From: Burkholderiaceae bacterium
GTDB lineage: Bacteria > Pseudomonadota > Gammaproteobacteria > Burkholderiales > Burkholderiaceae_C
DNA: 64,000 bases
Direction: 5' to 3'
Assembly (NCBI GenBank): GCA_004323695.1
Contig: SCRU01000059.1
Coordinates: 1-64,000 of the forward strand
A model generated the notes under the pieces. It did not search any database, had not been told where the DNA came from, and saw only the letters and a list, made by a program, of their open reading frames with translations. A program made the translations under genes and the position numbers. Positions 49,920 through 58,883 of this stretch are shown here, one piece after another. Each line of letters begins with the position of its first letter. The first letter of the stretch is position 1.

Positions 49920-50588
49920 TCAGCCGCGTGGAGAATCCATCAACTGAAGATTTGGCGCTTCCGATTGCCCCCCTAACTCCCGGTTGAGAAGCTGCGAGGC
50001 CAAGTCAATTCGCCGAGTCTGAGTCCGCACCCCCACGGAGCCGTGGCGGTGATGGATTCGATCGGTCTTCATGTCCCATAAAATGTGGTTCTCGGACTGA
50101 AAGTCGGGCGTTCCTGATTCTTTGAGCACATCCCAGGTTTGCTGCGCGATATATATCACCGCGCGTTCGAGCATGCCAATGAGTCGGCCTTCGATGCCGC
50201 TTGCCTGCCAATCAATTTCTGGATCGGCTTGGTCATCAAACATCCCGATGGAGCCGATGCTGGGGTTACCGTCGGCGTCGCGATCGATGCGAACGCTCAC
50301 CCTGAGAACTTCTTCACGCAAAAAGTCGGCCGGCAATACCGAATAGTCGTCGAGCATTCCGGGCTCCAGAATCTGGATCATCTCGGAGCTCGCCATCAAA
50401 TCTGATCTCTGCTGTGCACTCATGCACCCCCAGGCCGCCCGTAGGGCGTCTTGTAGGTCACCGACCTCGTGATCAGGATCCTCGTCTTCGCCGTGCTTTT
50501 GCGCGGACCGGATGACCGTCTCTATGCGTTCATCCGGGGTGCAATCCAAAGTGACCAGGGTCTTGGAATCCGTGGGATTGATATTCAT
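49920..50588 (-). CDS. uncharacterised protein; ends DSPRG
   Basis: MNINPTDSKTLVTLDCTPDERIETVIRSAQ... Confidence 0.7.
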   Translation of the reverse strand: MNINPTDSKTLVTLDCTPDERIETVIRSAQKHGEDEDPDHEVGDLQDALRAAWGCMSAQQRSDLMASSEMIQILEPGMLDDYSVLPADFLREEVLRVSVRIDRDADGNPSIGSIGMFDDQADPEIDWQASGIEGRLIGMLERAVIYIAQQTWDVLKESGTPDFQSENHILWDMKTDRIHHRHGSVGVRTQTRRIDLASQLLNRELGGQSEAPNLQLMDSPRG

Positions 50589-50601
50589 TTTGTGTCCTCG
50601 T

Positions 50602-51321
50602 TCAGCAACGTGGGCTCGTTGTTTCTGACTCGTCAAGTCCCATGCGTTCCGCGAATTCCGCGCGCATCTCGGTCGGATCGGACAGGGCATAGCGAGCCAT
50701 CAACCGCGGGATTTCCTCAAGCTTGATGTTTCCGCTTTGGATCAAGTTGTCAATGAAGTCGGCGATTTGCTTTTCATCGAGCTCCGCGCCAGATGCATCA
50801 GCAAGTTTTTGACTCTCTTGAAGCAGCGGCCCCAATGAAAGGACCCGGTGCTCATCATTGAGACGAGTAGGCAGTTCAGGCATGATGACGAAGAAGGCCG
50901 TAGCATCCTCAAGATCACCCCACTGCTGGTCAGCTTCGTTCCAGTAGGCGCCTTCGGTCAGGGAATACAGCACCTTGGCCTGAAACGGCAAATCGGGCAG
51001 ATCCATCGCCGACTGGTTGCCCCGCAGCCACGCGCCGAACTCATCCACCAGGTCGGCGCCGTTGACATCTTCGTCTGTTTGGCCAGCCAAATCGCCAAAA
51101 CGGCTGTAGAAATCATCAAGAACAGCGAGAGGCTCCCCTTGTCGTGTAGAGACGACGGGCAGATTCCTTTTGATCTCACTTTTTCGACCTCGTATCCATT
51201 CACTCAGGTCATCGACCAGGTCCGCGGCGTCAATACCGCGGTCAGGGAACTGGAAGTCTCGAAACCTCTCGTAAAGAGAAACCAGGATCGTACGGGCGAT
51301 CGCATTCTTTGATCTGGACAT
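50602..51321 (-). CDS. uncharacterised protein with internal repeat; ends TSPRC
   Basis: RFRDFQFPDRGIDAADLVDDLSEWIRG / RFGDLAGQTDEDVNGADLVDEFGAWLRG. Confidence 0.7.
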   Translation of the reverse strand: MSRSKNAIARTILVSLYERFRDFQFPDRGIDAADLVDDLSEWIRGRKSEIKRNLPVVSTRQGEPLAVLDDFYSRFGDLAGQTDEDVNGADLVDEFGAWLRGNQSAMDLPDLPFQAKVLYSLTEGAYWNEADQQWGDLEDATAFFVIMPELPTRLNDEHRVLSLGPLLQESQKLADASGAELDEKQIADFIDNLIQSGNIKLEEIPRLMARYALSDPTEMRAEFAERMGLDESETTSPRC

Positions 51322-51354
51322 GGTGTTCCCTTCCTATTGTTGAGTGTTGCTTCC

Positions 51355-52359
51355 TCAGCCGCGCGGCGCTTCTGCAGCAATTTGCCCTGGCTCTTGCTCA
51401 TCCTGTTCCAAAGCCACGCCACTCGAGTCCGGCCCAACCCCCTTGACGGCGATCTCCGCACGCTTGCGAAATTCGTAAACACCAGCTCGAGCACCGGAAA
51501 TGGCCTCGGTCAGTGCCTCCTGAGCTCGGTCCAACTCTTGAGCGCAGACCGCTTCCCCACCCTCTTCTTCGATCTTCACGAGTAACTCATCTCTTGCGTT
51601 GAGGCATTCAAGAAGTCGGCCTACATCCTGTGCCATGTATTCACCAAATTCGACCGCCCGGCGAAGGCCGCCTTGGTTTTGAACGGGCTGCGTAGCAGGA
51701 GCGGGGGGTAGCGGCGGGGCCTCTTGGGCGCCTTGCGCAGCGGCCCTGGAGTCGACACTGTCTCGTATGGATCCGATCAGGTCATCACACAACCCGTTGA
51801 GCTGTGCGCTGGACATGGCGATTCGGACAAGGCCCACGGAGGAGTTTGCCGAGGTATTTTCCGGTTCGACGCGGCCGATCGCGATTAGCGGATTTCCATT
51901 CTCTGCCGTCAGGCAGTATTCCCGCAGCTGCATCCAATCGAATTTTCGAAGCTCAATGGCTGTCTTGCCGCCTCCCGCATCATTTGATCCGTCTTCAAGC
52001 GGCCAATTTCTCGCCTTTACCAGGATCGACGCCGCTTTTGCGGCAAGCCGTTCGTGAAAGCGTCGCATCGATTCCTCGAAATAAATTTCGAATGGCCCGC
52101 TCCACTCCCGAATCCACGGCGGAGCGTGAGTGACGTGGCGCAGATCGTCAGCCCCATAAGAGGCATCCTCAAGGCCCCCCTTCGCGCGCGCTTCGACGAC
52201 TGCATGGGTGACAAAAAACTCAGTGGGGCCCTCTGGATCTACCTCGATGGCGTGATCGTTCTGCCAACCCTGCGGAACAAAGGTCGCAACAATGCCGAGC
52301 GCTGGCAAGTCAGCAGGGCGAAAGTTTTGAACTGGGACTCGATCAGAAAAGGTTGCCAT
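51355..52359 (-). CDS. uncharacterised protein; ends EAPRG
   Basis: 334-aa ORF. Confidence 0.7.
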   Translation of the reverse strand: MATFSDRVPVQNFRPADLPALGIVATFVPQGWQNDHAIEVDPEGPTEFFVTHAVVEARAKGGLEDASYGADDLRHVTHAPPWIREWSGPFEIYFEESMRRFHERLAAKAASILVKARNWPLEDGSNDAGGGKTAIELRKFDWMQLREYCLTAENGNPLIAIGRVEPENTSANSSVGLVRIAMSSAQLNGLCDDLIGSIRDSVDSRAAAQGAQEAPPLPPAPATQPVQNQGGLRRAVEFGEYMAQDVGRLLECLNARDELLVKIEEEGGEAVCAQELDRAQEALTEAISGARAGVYEFRKRAEIAVKGVGPDSSGVALEQDEQEPGQIAAEAPRG

Positions 52360-52397
52360 CGCATCTGCTCCAAATTGTTGCCGATATTATTTCTCAT

Positions 52398-52453
52398 TTG
52401 ATTCGCATCATAGCTACAATAAAAAACATTGAGCGTTTTTTTATGCGAATCAA
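52398..52453. promoter_or_regulatory. 11-bp perfect inverted repeat between divergent genes
   Basis: TTGATTCGCAT-N34-ATGCGAATCAA, ends 2 nt before recD-like ATG. Confidence 0.55.
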
Positions 52454-52455
52454 TC

Positions 52456-55131
52456 ATGGCAATCCAAAACGATCTTGACGCTGAGCAATCCGAGAACAGG
52501 CCACGTCAACCCCTGCGTGGATTCACGCGAACTGCGACGCCAGTCCCCGGTGCAGCCGCCACCCCTCGCGCTTTCGGGTTCGGATTTCAGCGCCCTGAGC
52601 CCAAACCGGTGAAGCCGGCTGGTTTCGGTTTCAACATCTCCTCACTCCCAACGCTTCCAAAGGACTCGGACGCCGGCGTCGCCGAGCTGATGGAGGGTTT
52701 GTTTCCGGATGATGGCGAGCGCCCCGCCGCAAAAACACCCACTGTTTCGGCCGACGTGACTCACGTTGGCGTCATCGAGCGTGTTTCCATCTACTCAGAC
52801 TGGGCGGTTGGCTCCATGAACACCCAGGAGCGCGAGTCGTTGAAGATCACGGGCACAGCCGTGGCGCACCTGAAGGAGGGCTGCGAATACGTTCTGACGG
52901 GCCGCATGAAGACCCACCGGGAATATGGCGAGCAACTCGAAGTGATCAGCTTCGAGCCGCACATCAGGCCGGATGAAGCCTCCATTTTGAAATTCATCGT
53001 GAGCAACTTCACCAATGTCGGCAAGAAAACGGCTGAGCGCTTCGTCGCTCAAACGAAAGAGTCTGGCGGACAAGAAGGCCTGGAAGCCCTGCGCCTCAAA
53101 TTGATCTCTCAACCTTGGGAAGTGACCTTCGAGTCCGTATCGACGCGCTCGACGTCCTTCGCCCCAACCGGGGGCGCCCAGCCCGACCCCGATGGGTACA
53201 CCAATCCAGCTGCCACCTCCGAACCTCCTGAGCTACCCTATGTGCAGCGCATGCTGGCCACCAAATTCGGAGCCCTCAGAGACCTCAAGGCGTCGGTACT
53301 CAAATTGCTTGCTACCAGCCTTTTTGCCAAGGTTCGAGCTGCCGGCAAAAGCGATGTACCGGTCACAGATGCAGCTGCGGCTTTGCTTGCGCAAGACCCC
53401 TATAGCCCAATGCGAACAATTCCAGGGTATGGCTTTCGCAGCGCAGATGCCATCGGCACTGCGATGAATATCCCGCGGGATGCCCCTGTGCGCCTGAGTG
53501 CCCTAGCCTCGTTCCTCGTCAACGACGAGTGCGAGTCAAGCGGCCATGTATACCTCAGCGAGGCTCAACTTCGGATCAGCCTATCGCGTGCCGAGCCTAC
53601 GCTGGAGCTGCAAGCACTGCTTAAATATGGCGAAGAGTCAGGAGACCTGATCCTGGTGGAAGGCAAGCCGGGCGGGCGGCGCATCTACCCAGCCGCGTTA
53701 CATGCGACCGAGCAGCGTCTGGCACACGATCTGCATGACATGCTCACCGACGGCAAGCCGTTGCTTGTGCGCCGGACCTTTGCGCAATTCAAGGCCAAAG
53801 CCATCGAAGTCAGCAAGAAACTTCTTGGCTACGAACTCGATGAGGATCAGATCAAGGCCCTCCACGGCATAGCCACCAGCGAATCCAGACTACACGTCAT
53901 CTCCGCCGGCCCGGGCTGTGGCAAGACGGCCATCATGGAGGTCTTTTCCGCCATGATGAGGAGCAAGAAATTCGAATTCACTGCTCCGACGGGGATGGCG
54001 TCAAAAGTGCTCACCAGCCGTGTGCAGCGCCAAGGCTACCACGCCAGCACCATGCATTCGCTGCTCAAGGGCAGTCCCGATGGCGGATTCAATGTGAATC
54101 GCGAGGCTCCCTTGTCATGCGACATCCTGGTAGTCGATGAAGGCACCATGCCGACCCTGCAGCTGTTCGAGGCCGCGACGGCCGCGTTGCCGCCACGCGC
54201 GCACATGATCATCCTGGGCGACCCCGGCGTCGGGCCCTTGGCCGGACAGCTCCCCTCCATAGGGCCGGGTCGAGTCATGAGCGACCTCTTGCGCCTGCCC
54301 GGCGTCGACCACCACCATCTGACGGCCGTGAAGCGCAACTCCGGCGGCATTCTCGAGGTCGTCAACGAGATCCGCGCCGGCGCGCTCAATTGCGAGGATC
54401 GAGATGGTGTGACCTTTTCCAACACACTTCCAGACGCGACAACATATTTCCCCACGGTGGCAGCGAGATACATGGACTTGATCGCCAAAAAAGGCATTGA
54501 GAACGTGGTACTGCTCATATCGCGCCGCGCCGGCGAGCAGGATGTCCCGAGCTGGTGCTCCGACTATGCCAACACCCGCTTGCGCGACTTGGTGAACCCA
54601 GGTGGGCCAAAAATCCCAGGCACGCAGCTACACATCGGCGACCGCATCATCATTCGGGACAACATGGTGCTCGGCAAGGATAAAGATGGTGAAGATATCC
54701 GCGTGGTCAACGGCGACAAGGGCACCATCGCGGAATATCACCCCTTTGGCGATCCCAAGAAGAAGGGGGCGCAAGCACTGACCCTGATACTCGATGACGA
54801 ACGGACCATCATGTTTCCTGGGGATTCAGTCAATGAGCTTCAGCTGTCATACGCGACAACGGTTCACATGAGCCAGGGCAGCGAATACAAGGACGTCATG
54901 CTGGTCATGACCCCGGGTAGGCCCTCCTTCATGAACCAGAACATGTTCCTCACCGGCGCCAGCCGCCCGCGCGAGCACCTTTGGGTCTACGGCAATGACG
55001 CCGATCTCAAACGCATCGCCGCCACCCCGCTGCCGGCACGCAATACTTCTCTTGTCGAGTTCACGACCGAGATGCTGCAAGAGACGCTGCGCCAGATCGA
55101 ATCCCACGCCGATGAAACGCCAAAGGTCTGA
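52456..55131 (+). CDS. RecD-like ATP-dependent DNA helicase
   Basis: LHVISAGPGCGKTAIMEVF, DILVVDEGTM, ILGDPGVGPL, QLSYATTVHMSQGSEYKDVM, LTGASRPREHLWVYG. Confidence 0.9.
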   Translation: MAIQNDLDAEQSENRPRQPLRGFTRTATPVPGAAATPRAFGFGFQRPEPKPVKPAGFGFNISSLPTLPKDSDAGVAELMEGLFPDDGERPAAKTPTVSADVTHVGVIERVSIYSDWAVGSMNTQERESLKITGTAVAHLKEGCEYVLTGRMKTHREYGEQLEVISFEPHIRPDEASILKFIVSNFTNVGKKTAERFVAQTKESGGQEGLEALRLKLISQPWEVTFESVSTRSTSFAPTGGAQPDPDGYTNPAATSEPPELPYVQRMLATKFGALRDLKASVLKLLATSLFAKVRAAGKSDVPVTDAAAALLAQDPYSPMRTIPGYGFRSADAIGTAMNIPRDAPVRLSALASFLVNDECESSGHVYLSEAQLRISLSRAEPTLELQALLKYGEESGDLILVEGKPGGRRIYPAALHATEQRLAHDLHDMLTDGKPLLVRRTFAQFKAKAIEVSKKLLGYELDEDQIKALHGIATSESRLHVISAGPGCGKTAIMEVFSAMMRSKKFEFTAPTGMASKVLTSRVQRQGYHASTMHSLLKGSPDGGFNVNREAPLSCDILVVDEGTMPTLQLFEAATAALPPRAHMIILGDPGVGPLAGQLPSIGPGRVMSDLLRLPGVDHHHLTAVKRNSGGILEVVNEIRAGALNCEDRDGVTFSNTLPDATTYFPTVAARYMDLIAKKGIENVVLLISRRAGEQDVPSWCSDYANTRLRDLVNPGGPKIPGTQLHIGDRIIIRDNMVLGKDKDGEDIRVVNGDKGTIAEYHPFGDPKKKGAQALTLILDDERTIMFPGDSVNELQLSYATTVHMSQGSEYKDVMLVMTPGRPSFMNQNMFLTGASRPREHLWVYGNDADLKRIAATPLPARNTSLVEFTTEMLQETLRQIESHADETPKV

Positions 55132-55133
55132 AC

Positions 55134-55820
55134 ATGATCATCGACAGCCCCACCGGCCTTGGCATTGAAATGGCGCGGTTTCCAACTTTCGCGGTCGAAT
55201 TTGCCCTGTCGGAATCGCCCCTGGACCGCAAAACCTATGACGATCTCTTCGGCCCTGAAATCGGGAAGGTGATGGGCCATGTAGGATGGCATTACAAAGG
55301 AATGCCGATAAGGATCGACGCGCTTCTCGACCAAAAGCCAGTCGCAAGCGCCTGGGCAGGAGCAATCAGGACTCGGGACAAGCTCGAAGGCGTGAACATC
55401 TCCTACGCTGTTGGGTCTGCATGGCGGGGCAAGGGGCTTGCCGCGCTCTTGTCATATTGCGCCGTGGCAGAGCTCGCCGCAAAGAGTGACTTCGAAGTTG
55501 GTGGCGACAACCAGGGCGGATTTGTCAACATCCAGGCGCGCGACAGCAATCGTGCCTCCCTGTTTGTGGCACAGACAATGGGCGTTCCCCGCTGCGAAGA
55601 CGCTTGTTTCCAAGTGGAATTGCAGTCAGGGTTGGTTCAATACTCAGGTTTTCGTGAACCCATGGACAGTTTTTTACATCGATGTGTCCCGCTGATCCAC
55701 CAGCGCATTCATGGCTATCGACCGGGTCAGCTGAAGAGCGAGCGCGATCTCGATGAGGGCTCTCAACAGCGCTACGATGAGCCCACCAATAACGCCAGCG
55801 CGGAAGCGTTCCGCGGCTAG
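55134..55820 (+). CDS. GNAT-like acetyltransferase; ends EAFRG
   Basis: ISYAVGSAWRGKGLAALLSYCAVAEL and ARDSNRASLFVAQTMGV. Confidence 0.65.
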   Translation: MIIDSPTGLGIEMARFPTFAVEFALSESPLDRKTYDDLFGPEIGKVMGHVGWHYKGMPIRIDALLDQKPVASAWAGAIRTRDKLEGVNISYAVGSAWRGKGLAALLSYCAVAELAAKSDFEVGGDNQGGFVNIQARDSNRASLFVAQTMGVPRCEDACFQVELQSGLVQYSGFREPMDSFLHRCVPLIHQRIHGYRPGQLKSERDLDEGSQQRYDEPTNNASAEAFRG

Positions 55821-55863
55821 GAACTAACTGCCTTTTTACATCGACACATTGACACATTCGCGC

Positions 55864-56322
55864 ATGAATGCGTATGCTGGTCAACGAGGAACATTGCCCA
55901 TGACGTCCTACCCCATACCGCCCCAATCCAACCACCAAACCACGCCCGATCTGACAGCGGTCATTCAGGCGCGCAAGGAACGTCTCGCAATTGAACTTTT
56001 CGGGATTGACGACGTTTTGAGTCCTCGGGCCCGCATATTGCGCACCAGTCAATCCCTTCTGGAGAAAATCGAGTTGGCGCACCGGGACAATGCTACCTGG
56101 GTTGATTTGCAGTTCGAGGGGTATTTCGATCCTGTTGAAAACTCACTTTTCAGGTCCACAGCTTACGATCGTGATCTGGATTGCCACAACCGGGCACTGG
56201 AAACACTTGACGAATGCATTGCCTCGGCCCGCAATGCCGGAATCGATGTCCAAACCCAAGTAATTACACCCAATGACGATGAAGCACAAAAAATCCGCCA
56301 TGGCGAACGTCACGCGGGATGA
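55864..56322 (+). CDS. hypothetical protein
   Basis: MNAYAGQRGTLPMTSYP... Confidence 0.55.
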   Translation: MNAYAGQRGTLPMTSYPIPPQSNHQTTPDLTAVIQARKERLAIELFGIDDVLSPRARILRTSQSLLEKIELAHRDNATWVDLQFEGYFDPVENSLFRSTAYDRDLDCHNRALETLDECIASARNAGIDVQTQVITPNDDEAQKIRHGERHAG

Positions 56323-56545
56323 TCTCCAAAGCCGAATGCAATCGGCCAACACGGTGTTCCAGGCCATGCGTTCGCGCCAGCCTGGCCCTCGAATCGGCAT
56401 GCTCAACAAGACGCCGATCTACGAATACATCCAGGGGGAAGACGGCGAGCGGTGGCATTTCGACGGCGGTATGTACCCTGGCCGCAAACTGGCTGACAGT
56501 GACATCCTGTTGAAGAACGCCGCCGTCTACGCATTGGCGGGCTGA
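56273..56545 (+). CDS. hypothetical protein
   Basis: 90-aa ORF immediately upstream of primase. Confidence 0.55.
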   Translation: MTMKHKKSAMANVTRDDLQSRMQSANTVFQAMRSRQPGPRIGMLNKTPIYEYIQGEDGERWHFDGGMYPGRKLADSDILLKNAAVYALAG

Positions 56546-56548
56546 GAA

Positions 56549-58456
56549 ATGCAGCGACCAACTGGCGCCCAGCGTCATGGCTCCAGCGCATCTGGCACCA
56601 TCGACGCCGGTGTGATCGACCAAATCAAGCAGCGCGTCGATATCGTGGAGATCGTCGGGCGCCACGTCCAACTAAAAAAGGGCGGCCCTGACTTCAAGGG
56701 CCTGTGCCCATTCCATGGCGAGAAAACGGCATCTTTTTTGGTGTCGCCACAGCGTCAGACCTATCACTGCTTCGGCTGCGGGGTACATGGCGACGCGTTG
56801 CAATTCCTGATGGAGATGGAAGGCCTGTCCTTTCGGGAAACGGTTGAGGAATTGGCGCAGGCGGCCGGGATAGCAATTCCCCAGCCCGACCCATCGGCAA
56901 CTGCCGCCAAAAGACCTAAGGCAGACTCACGCGCAGCCATGTACGAGGCCATGGACGTTGCGGCGAGGTTTTATTCGTCCGAGCTGAGCCACGCCCTCAC
57001 CGCTTTGCACGATCACCCGGTATCCGAAGGGTTCGCCGCGCAAAGCGCGCGCTACGTGCGCGATACCCGCCGCCTGAGTGACGCCACTATCGAGCGCTTC
57101 CGGATCGGCCTGGCGCCGCCAGGCTGGGATTCCCTCAAATCCGTTGCCTGGCCTGCCCAGACTTATCTGCCCGGCACGAAGGATGCCGAGCAGACGCTGG
57201 TGGCGGTCGATCTGATTCGCCCACGAGAAGAGGACGGCGTAAAGTCTGCTTCTACGGCCACGGCTGGCATGTCCAAGGGCCAGAAGATCCAGCCACTAGG
57301 GTTCGCCCGCACGACCCTTCCTGCCCACCCCCTCGGCGTGCCTACTGCACCGGCAAAGTCTTACTACGACACCTTCCGCTCACGCCTGATCTTCCCGGTG
57401 AGGAATACCGCCGGGCACGTCGTAGCCTTCGGCGGGCGGCGCATGACGGATGACAAGAATTCGGCCAAATACCTCAACAGCGCCGAGACGGCGATCTTTC
57501 ACAAGGGCGAGGTGCTGTACGGTCTCTTTGAGGCTCGTGAGGCCATTCGCAAAGAGAAGCAGGCCCTGGTGGTCGAGGGCTACATGGATGTGGTCATGCT
57601 GGCCCAGAACGGCGTGGCCAACGCCGTGGCCGCCATGGGCACGGCAATGGGGGAGAGCCAGCTGCAAACGCTTCTGCGTTTCACCGAGAGTGTCGTGTTC
57701 GTGTTCGACGGGGATGCCGCGGGCCAGGCAGCTGCCCGCAAAAGCGCCGAAAAGATTCTGCCCCTGATCCGGACCGCACATGACATCCGTATCCTCACCC
57801 TGCCCGACGGCAAGGACCCCGACGAATTCGTACAGGAATTCGGGCGCGAGGCTTTTGCCGCCAAGGTACGCGAGGCCACTGCACTTTCATTCTTCCTTCG
57901 TGACCAGCTTCTGAATGAGTGTGGGGGCAACAAGACGCCCGAGCAGCGGGCCAAGTTCCAGCAGTGTTTTCAAGGCCTGCTCGCGCTCATGAGCGATGCC
58001 ACGCTCTCCAGGGAATACTGGAAGATGTTTCAGTCGGCTGTGAACGGCGTAGGCAGTGTTTCGTATGCCGGCGCCGGCTTCGGCTTTCGCAATGGAGCTA
58101 CCAGAGTGCCAGCCACCGGTGAATCCTCCATCATTGGGCGACTGCGTGAGGCAGCGAAGCTGGCCCCCGATGTGGCTCTCCAGGTCCGCAGTGCCATCAT
58201 CGATCTACTTGACGAGGAAGCGCCGGTGGAGCAGGAGCTTCAGATGGAATTGAGCTCGCTCAGCGAATCAGGCGCTACGCCCACGGCCGCAAACGACTCC
58301 ACGGAATACCTTTTCGCCAGGGATGCCTTGCTCGCCCATGCAGTATTGATTGAGCAGTATCGCAAGGAACAAGTTCGCGAGGAACTAAAGACGCAACGCG
58401 CCAAAGGCGAGATCTCGACATTTGAGTACATCCGCGAGCTCAGGGAAATTACCTGA
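56549..58456 (+). CDS. dnaG: DnaG-type DNA primase
   Basis: CPFHGEKTASFLVSPQRQTYHCFGCGVHGDALQFLM zinc finger; YGLFEAREAIRKEKQALVVEGYMDVVML TOPRIM; VFVFDGDAAGQAAA. Confidence 0.95.
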   Translation: MQRPTGAQRHGSSASGTIDAGVIDQIKQRVDIVEIVGRHVQLKKGGPDFKGLCPFHGEKTASFLVSPQRQTYHCFGCGVHGDALQFLMEMEGLSFRETVEELAQAAGIAIPQPDPSATAAKRPKADSRAAMYEAMDVAARFYSSELSHALTALHDHPVSEGFAAQSARYVRDTRRLSDATIERFRIGLAPPGWDSLKSVAWPAQTYLPGTKDAEQTLVAVDLIRPREEDGVKSASTATAGMSKGQKIQPLGFARTTLPAHPLGVPTAPAKSYYDTFRSRLIFPVRNTAGHVVAFGGRRMTDDKNSAKYLNSAETAIFHKGEVLYGLFEAREAIRKEKQALVVEGYMDVVMLAQNGVANAVAAMGTAMGESQLQTLLRFTESVVFVFDGDAAGQAAARKSAEKILPLIRTAHDIRILTLPDGKDPDEFVQEFGREAFAAKVREATALSFFLRDQLLNECGGNKTPEQRAKFQQCFQGLLALMSDATLSREYWKMFQSAVNGVGSVSYAGAGFGFRNGATRVPATGESSIIGRLREAAKLAPDVALQVRSAIIDLLDEEAPVEQELQMELSSLSESGATPTAANDSTEYLFARDALLAHAVLIEQYRKEQVREELKTQRAKGEISTFEYIRELREIT

Positions 58457-58603
58457 GCGAGGATGGGCGTTCTACGACACAAGCCCTTGTTGTCGATTTC
58501 TAGTGAGACCCTGGCGCACTGCTGCTGCGATCGTCCAGGCTGACACGCTCTGGCAGCATCTCGACCAGGTGCTCCACCAGGTGCTGAGGCAGGCGCCAAC
58601 CAA

Positions 58604-58864
58604 TCAACCGGGGATGCACGAGCTCCTCGAAAATCGTAACCGCTGCCGCGGCCGTGGATTCCCGGCGCTGTAGCTTCTGCGGATACGGCTCGCCCAATGC
58701 GCCCCAGTGAGGCGTTGGTTGTTCTCTATCAAAAAGCCGAAATCCACAACGGCCATGCGCAGGGACTCAAGATCAGCGGCACTGGCATCGTGGTCTCCTT
58801 CGGCCCAGATGCCGCGGATCGGATCGCGATAAACCACCGGGGCGCTAGTAAACATGTTGTTCAT
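58604..58864 (-). CDS. hypothetical protein, possibly frameshifted
   Basis: ORF 58604..58864 seems to continue in the frame of ORF 58500..58697. Confidence 0.35.
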   Translation of the reverse strand: MNNMFTSAPVVYRDPIRGIWAEGDHDASAADLESLRMAVVDFGFLIENNQRLTGAHWASRIRRSYSAGNPRPRQRLRFSRSSCIPG

Positions 58865-58883
58865 AGCCTCACACCCACCTCAG

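Noticed and set aside
58500-58864. Programmed -1 frameshift candidate between ORFs 58604..58864 and 58500..58697
   Set aside because: Site TTGGGC is not a convincing slippery heptamer; assembly indel or decay is more likely.
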